A model generated the notes under the pieces. That model had not been told where the DNA came from. It searched no databases and worked only from the letters and a program-made list of their open reading frames with translations. Positions 43,533 to 44,335 of a DNA stretch of 44,335 bases are shown in pieces (positions within the stretch are counted from its first letter, which is position 1; each line of letters starts with the position of its first letter). Both the position numbers and the translations under genes were made by a program. This stretch comes from Thiobacillus denitrificans (GTDB lineage: Bacteria; Pseudomonadota; Gammaproteobacteria; Burkholderiales; Thiobacillaceae), in contig DDRS01000024.1 of NCBI GenBank assembly GCA_002343685.1, positions 1-44,335 of the forward strand, given 5' to 3'.

Positions 43533-44335
43533 TCAGGTCTGGCCGCACAGGTTTTCCAGCGGTTCGGGCTGATGAATTCCATTGCCCTGCACGTAATCCA
43601 CCCCCATCTGCCGCAATAATGCCAGGATCTGATCCGATTCGACGTATTCGGCCACGGTTCTCAGGTTCATCTGGTGGCCGATGCGGTGAATCGCCTCGAC
43701 CATGGAGCGATCAATGGCATTGTTGGCAATATCGCGCACGAATGCGCCATCGATCTTGAGGTAATCCACGTTCAGGTTCTTCAGGTAGGTGAAGGACGAC
43801 AGGCCGCTGCCGAAATCGTCCAGTGCGAAGCTGCAGCCGAACGCACGCATGGCCTCGATAAACTCGTTGACGACGGCAAGGTTGCCGATGGCAGCCGTTT
43901 CGGTGATCTCGAAACACAGATGCGGTCCGAAGGCCGGATTCTCGTCAAGACTTGATAGCAGCATGCGGCGGAATGCCGGGTCCTTCAACGACGCCCCCGA
44001 CAGGTTGACCGCAAACAGGCAATTCCGCTCGCGTTTGCTCGCCAGATAACGCTGGCACAGACGCAGCGTCTCCTCGATCACCCAACTATCGATGGCCGGC
44101 ATGATGGAATAGCGCTCCGCTGCCGGAATGAATGCCATCGGCAGGATTTCGCTGCCATCCTCGTCGATCATCCGCAGCAATAATTCGACATGGCGGACCG
44201 ACTCCACGACGCCGTCGGCACGGCGGATCTCCTGCCACGACAGACGCAGGCGGTGCTCTTCCAGGGCACGTTGGATACGCGTCACCCATTGCATTTCGCC
44301 ACGGTGGCGCACTAGGTGTGATCTCTCAATAGGTT
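43533..44335 (-). CDS. EAL-domain protein, 5' truncated
   Basis: The frame is open to the window end; a GTG at 44312 is only an internal possibility. The visible part is a nearly complete EAL domain: ELLLRM in the EAL position (the common ELL variant), VNLSGASL, FEITETAAI, DDFGSG, VDYLKIDGAFV, AEYVE (usual AEGVE) and VQGNGIHQP. The linker RHRGEMQWVTRIQRAL is the usual GGDEF-EAL junction, so a GGDEF domain probably lies outside. It likely degrades c-di-GMP. Its upstream end carries the same 19-bp sequence as the window start, in frame. Confidence 0.92.
   Translation of the reverse strand, partial: PIERSHLVRHRGEMQWVTRIQRALEEHRLRLSWQEIRRADGVVESVRHVELLLRMIDEDGSEILPMAFIPAAERYSIMPAIDSWVIEETLRLCQRYLASKRERNCLFAVNLSGASLKDPAFRRMLLSSLDENPAFGPHLCFEITETAAIGNLAVVNEFIEAMRAFGCSFALDDFGSGLSSFTYLKNLNVDYLKIDGAFVRDIANNAIDRSMVEAIHRIGHQMNLRTVAEYVESDQILALLRQMGVDYVQGNGIHQPEPLENLCGQT
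44317..44335 (-). repeat. right copy of 19-bp terminal inverted repeat
   Basis: TGTGATCTCTCAATAGGTT on the plus strand, the reverse complement of bases 2-20. It lies in frame at the upstream end of the truncated EAL gene. Confidence 0.95.

Noticed and set aside
1..44335. The terminal inverted repeats as ends of a 44-kb transposon
   Set aside because: The interior is ordinary chromosome with housekeeping genes (mfd, pgi, lysC, ppa, tRNAs) and no transposase or integrase; both repeats are coding in frame.

Overview
The window is a GC-rich, densely packed stretch of bacterial chromosome. Gene content and style (FbpABC iron uptake, a HiPIP, a PEP-CTERM protein, FlgM, UbiB, SlyD, many cyclic-nucleotide signalling proteins, TAAAAT/TATAAT -10 boxes) suggest a betaproteobacterium, perhaps a Thiobacillus- or Nitrosomonadales-like organism. 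That placement is inference: there is no rRNA here. No insertion sequence, integrase, phage gene or CRISPR array was seen.

Layout. 1-4.8 kb: a 5'-truncated GGDEF-EAL protein, UbiB, an unknown helical protein and an NlpC/P60 hydrolase. 4.85-11.2 kb: a Fe(III) ABC transporter operon (fbpABC) behind a promoter overlapped by a Fur-box-like site, followed almost without gap by a hybrid histidine kinase. 11.3-13.8 kb: a DUF302 protein, a HIT-superfamily protein resembling GDP-hexose phosphorylases, and a PEP-CTERM protein. 13.8-18.3 kb, minus strand: a tightly overlapping four-gene operon (SH3 protein, M48 protease, CHASE2 adenylate/guanylate cyclase, class II cyclic-nucleotide phosphodiesterase). 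18.4-21.2 kb, divergent: an MCE lipid-transport operon (MlaE permease, a reduced ATPase-like protein without Walker A, an MCE protein, a lipoprotein). 21.2-30.5 kb: a gene remnant, a secreted SCP2-like protein, SlyD, Pgi, a DUF4139 protein, a degenerate EAL-HDOD protein, a PolB-like exonuclease, RlmD and LysC. 30.6-30.8 kb: tRNA-Ser(GCT) and tRNA-Arg(ACG). 31-34.5 kb: HiPIP, a nuclease-fold protein, an HD-GYP phosphodiesterase, a YfcE-like phosphoesterase and Ppa. 34.6-38.3 kb: two large secreted Sel1-repeat proteins of less GC-biased composition. 38.6-44.3 kb: Mfd, SerB, FlgM behind a near-consensus sigma-28 promoter, a small HMA metallochaperone, and a 5'-truncated EAL protein.

Themes. Second-messenger signalling is frequent: GGDEF-EAL, EAL, HD-GYP, a degenerate EAL-HDOD, plus a cyclase paired with a phosphodiesterase. 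Envelope functions recur: MCE transport, NlpC/P60, M48, SH3, Sel1 and PEP-CTERM proteins. The most unusual locus is the MCE operon: the protein in the ATPase position keeps only the helical/signature/Walker B half of an ABC ATPase, with key residues replaced. The two ends of the window carry a perfect 19-bp inverted repeat that lies in frame inside two different EAL-family genes; this most likely marks an assembly break.
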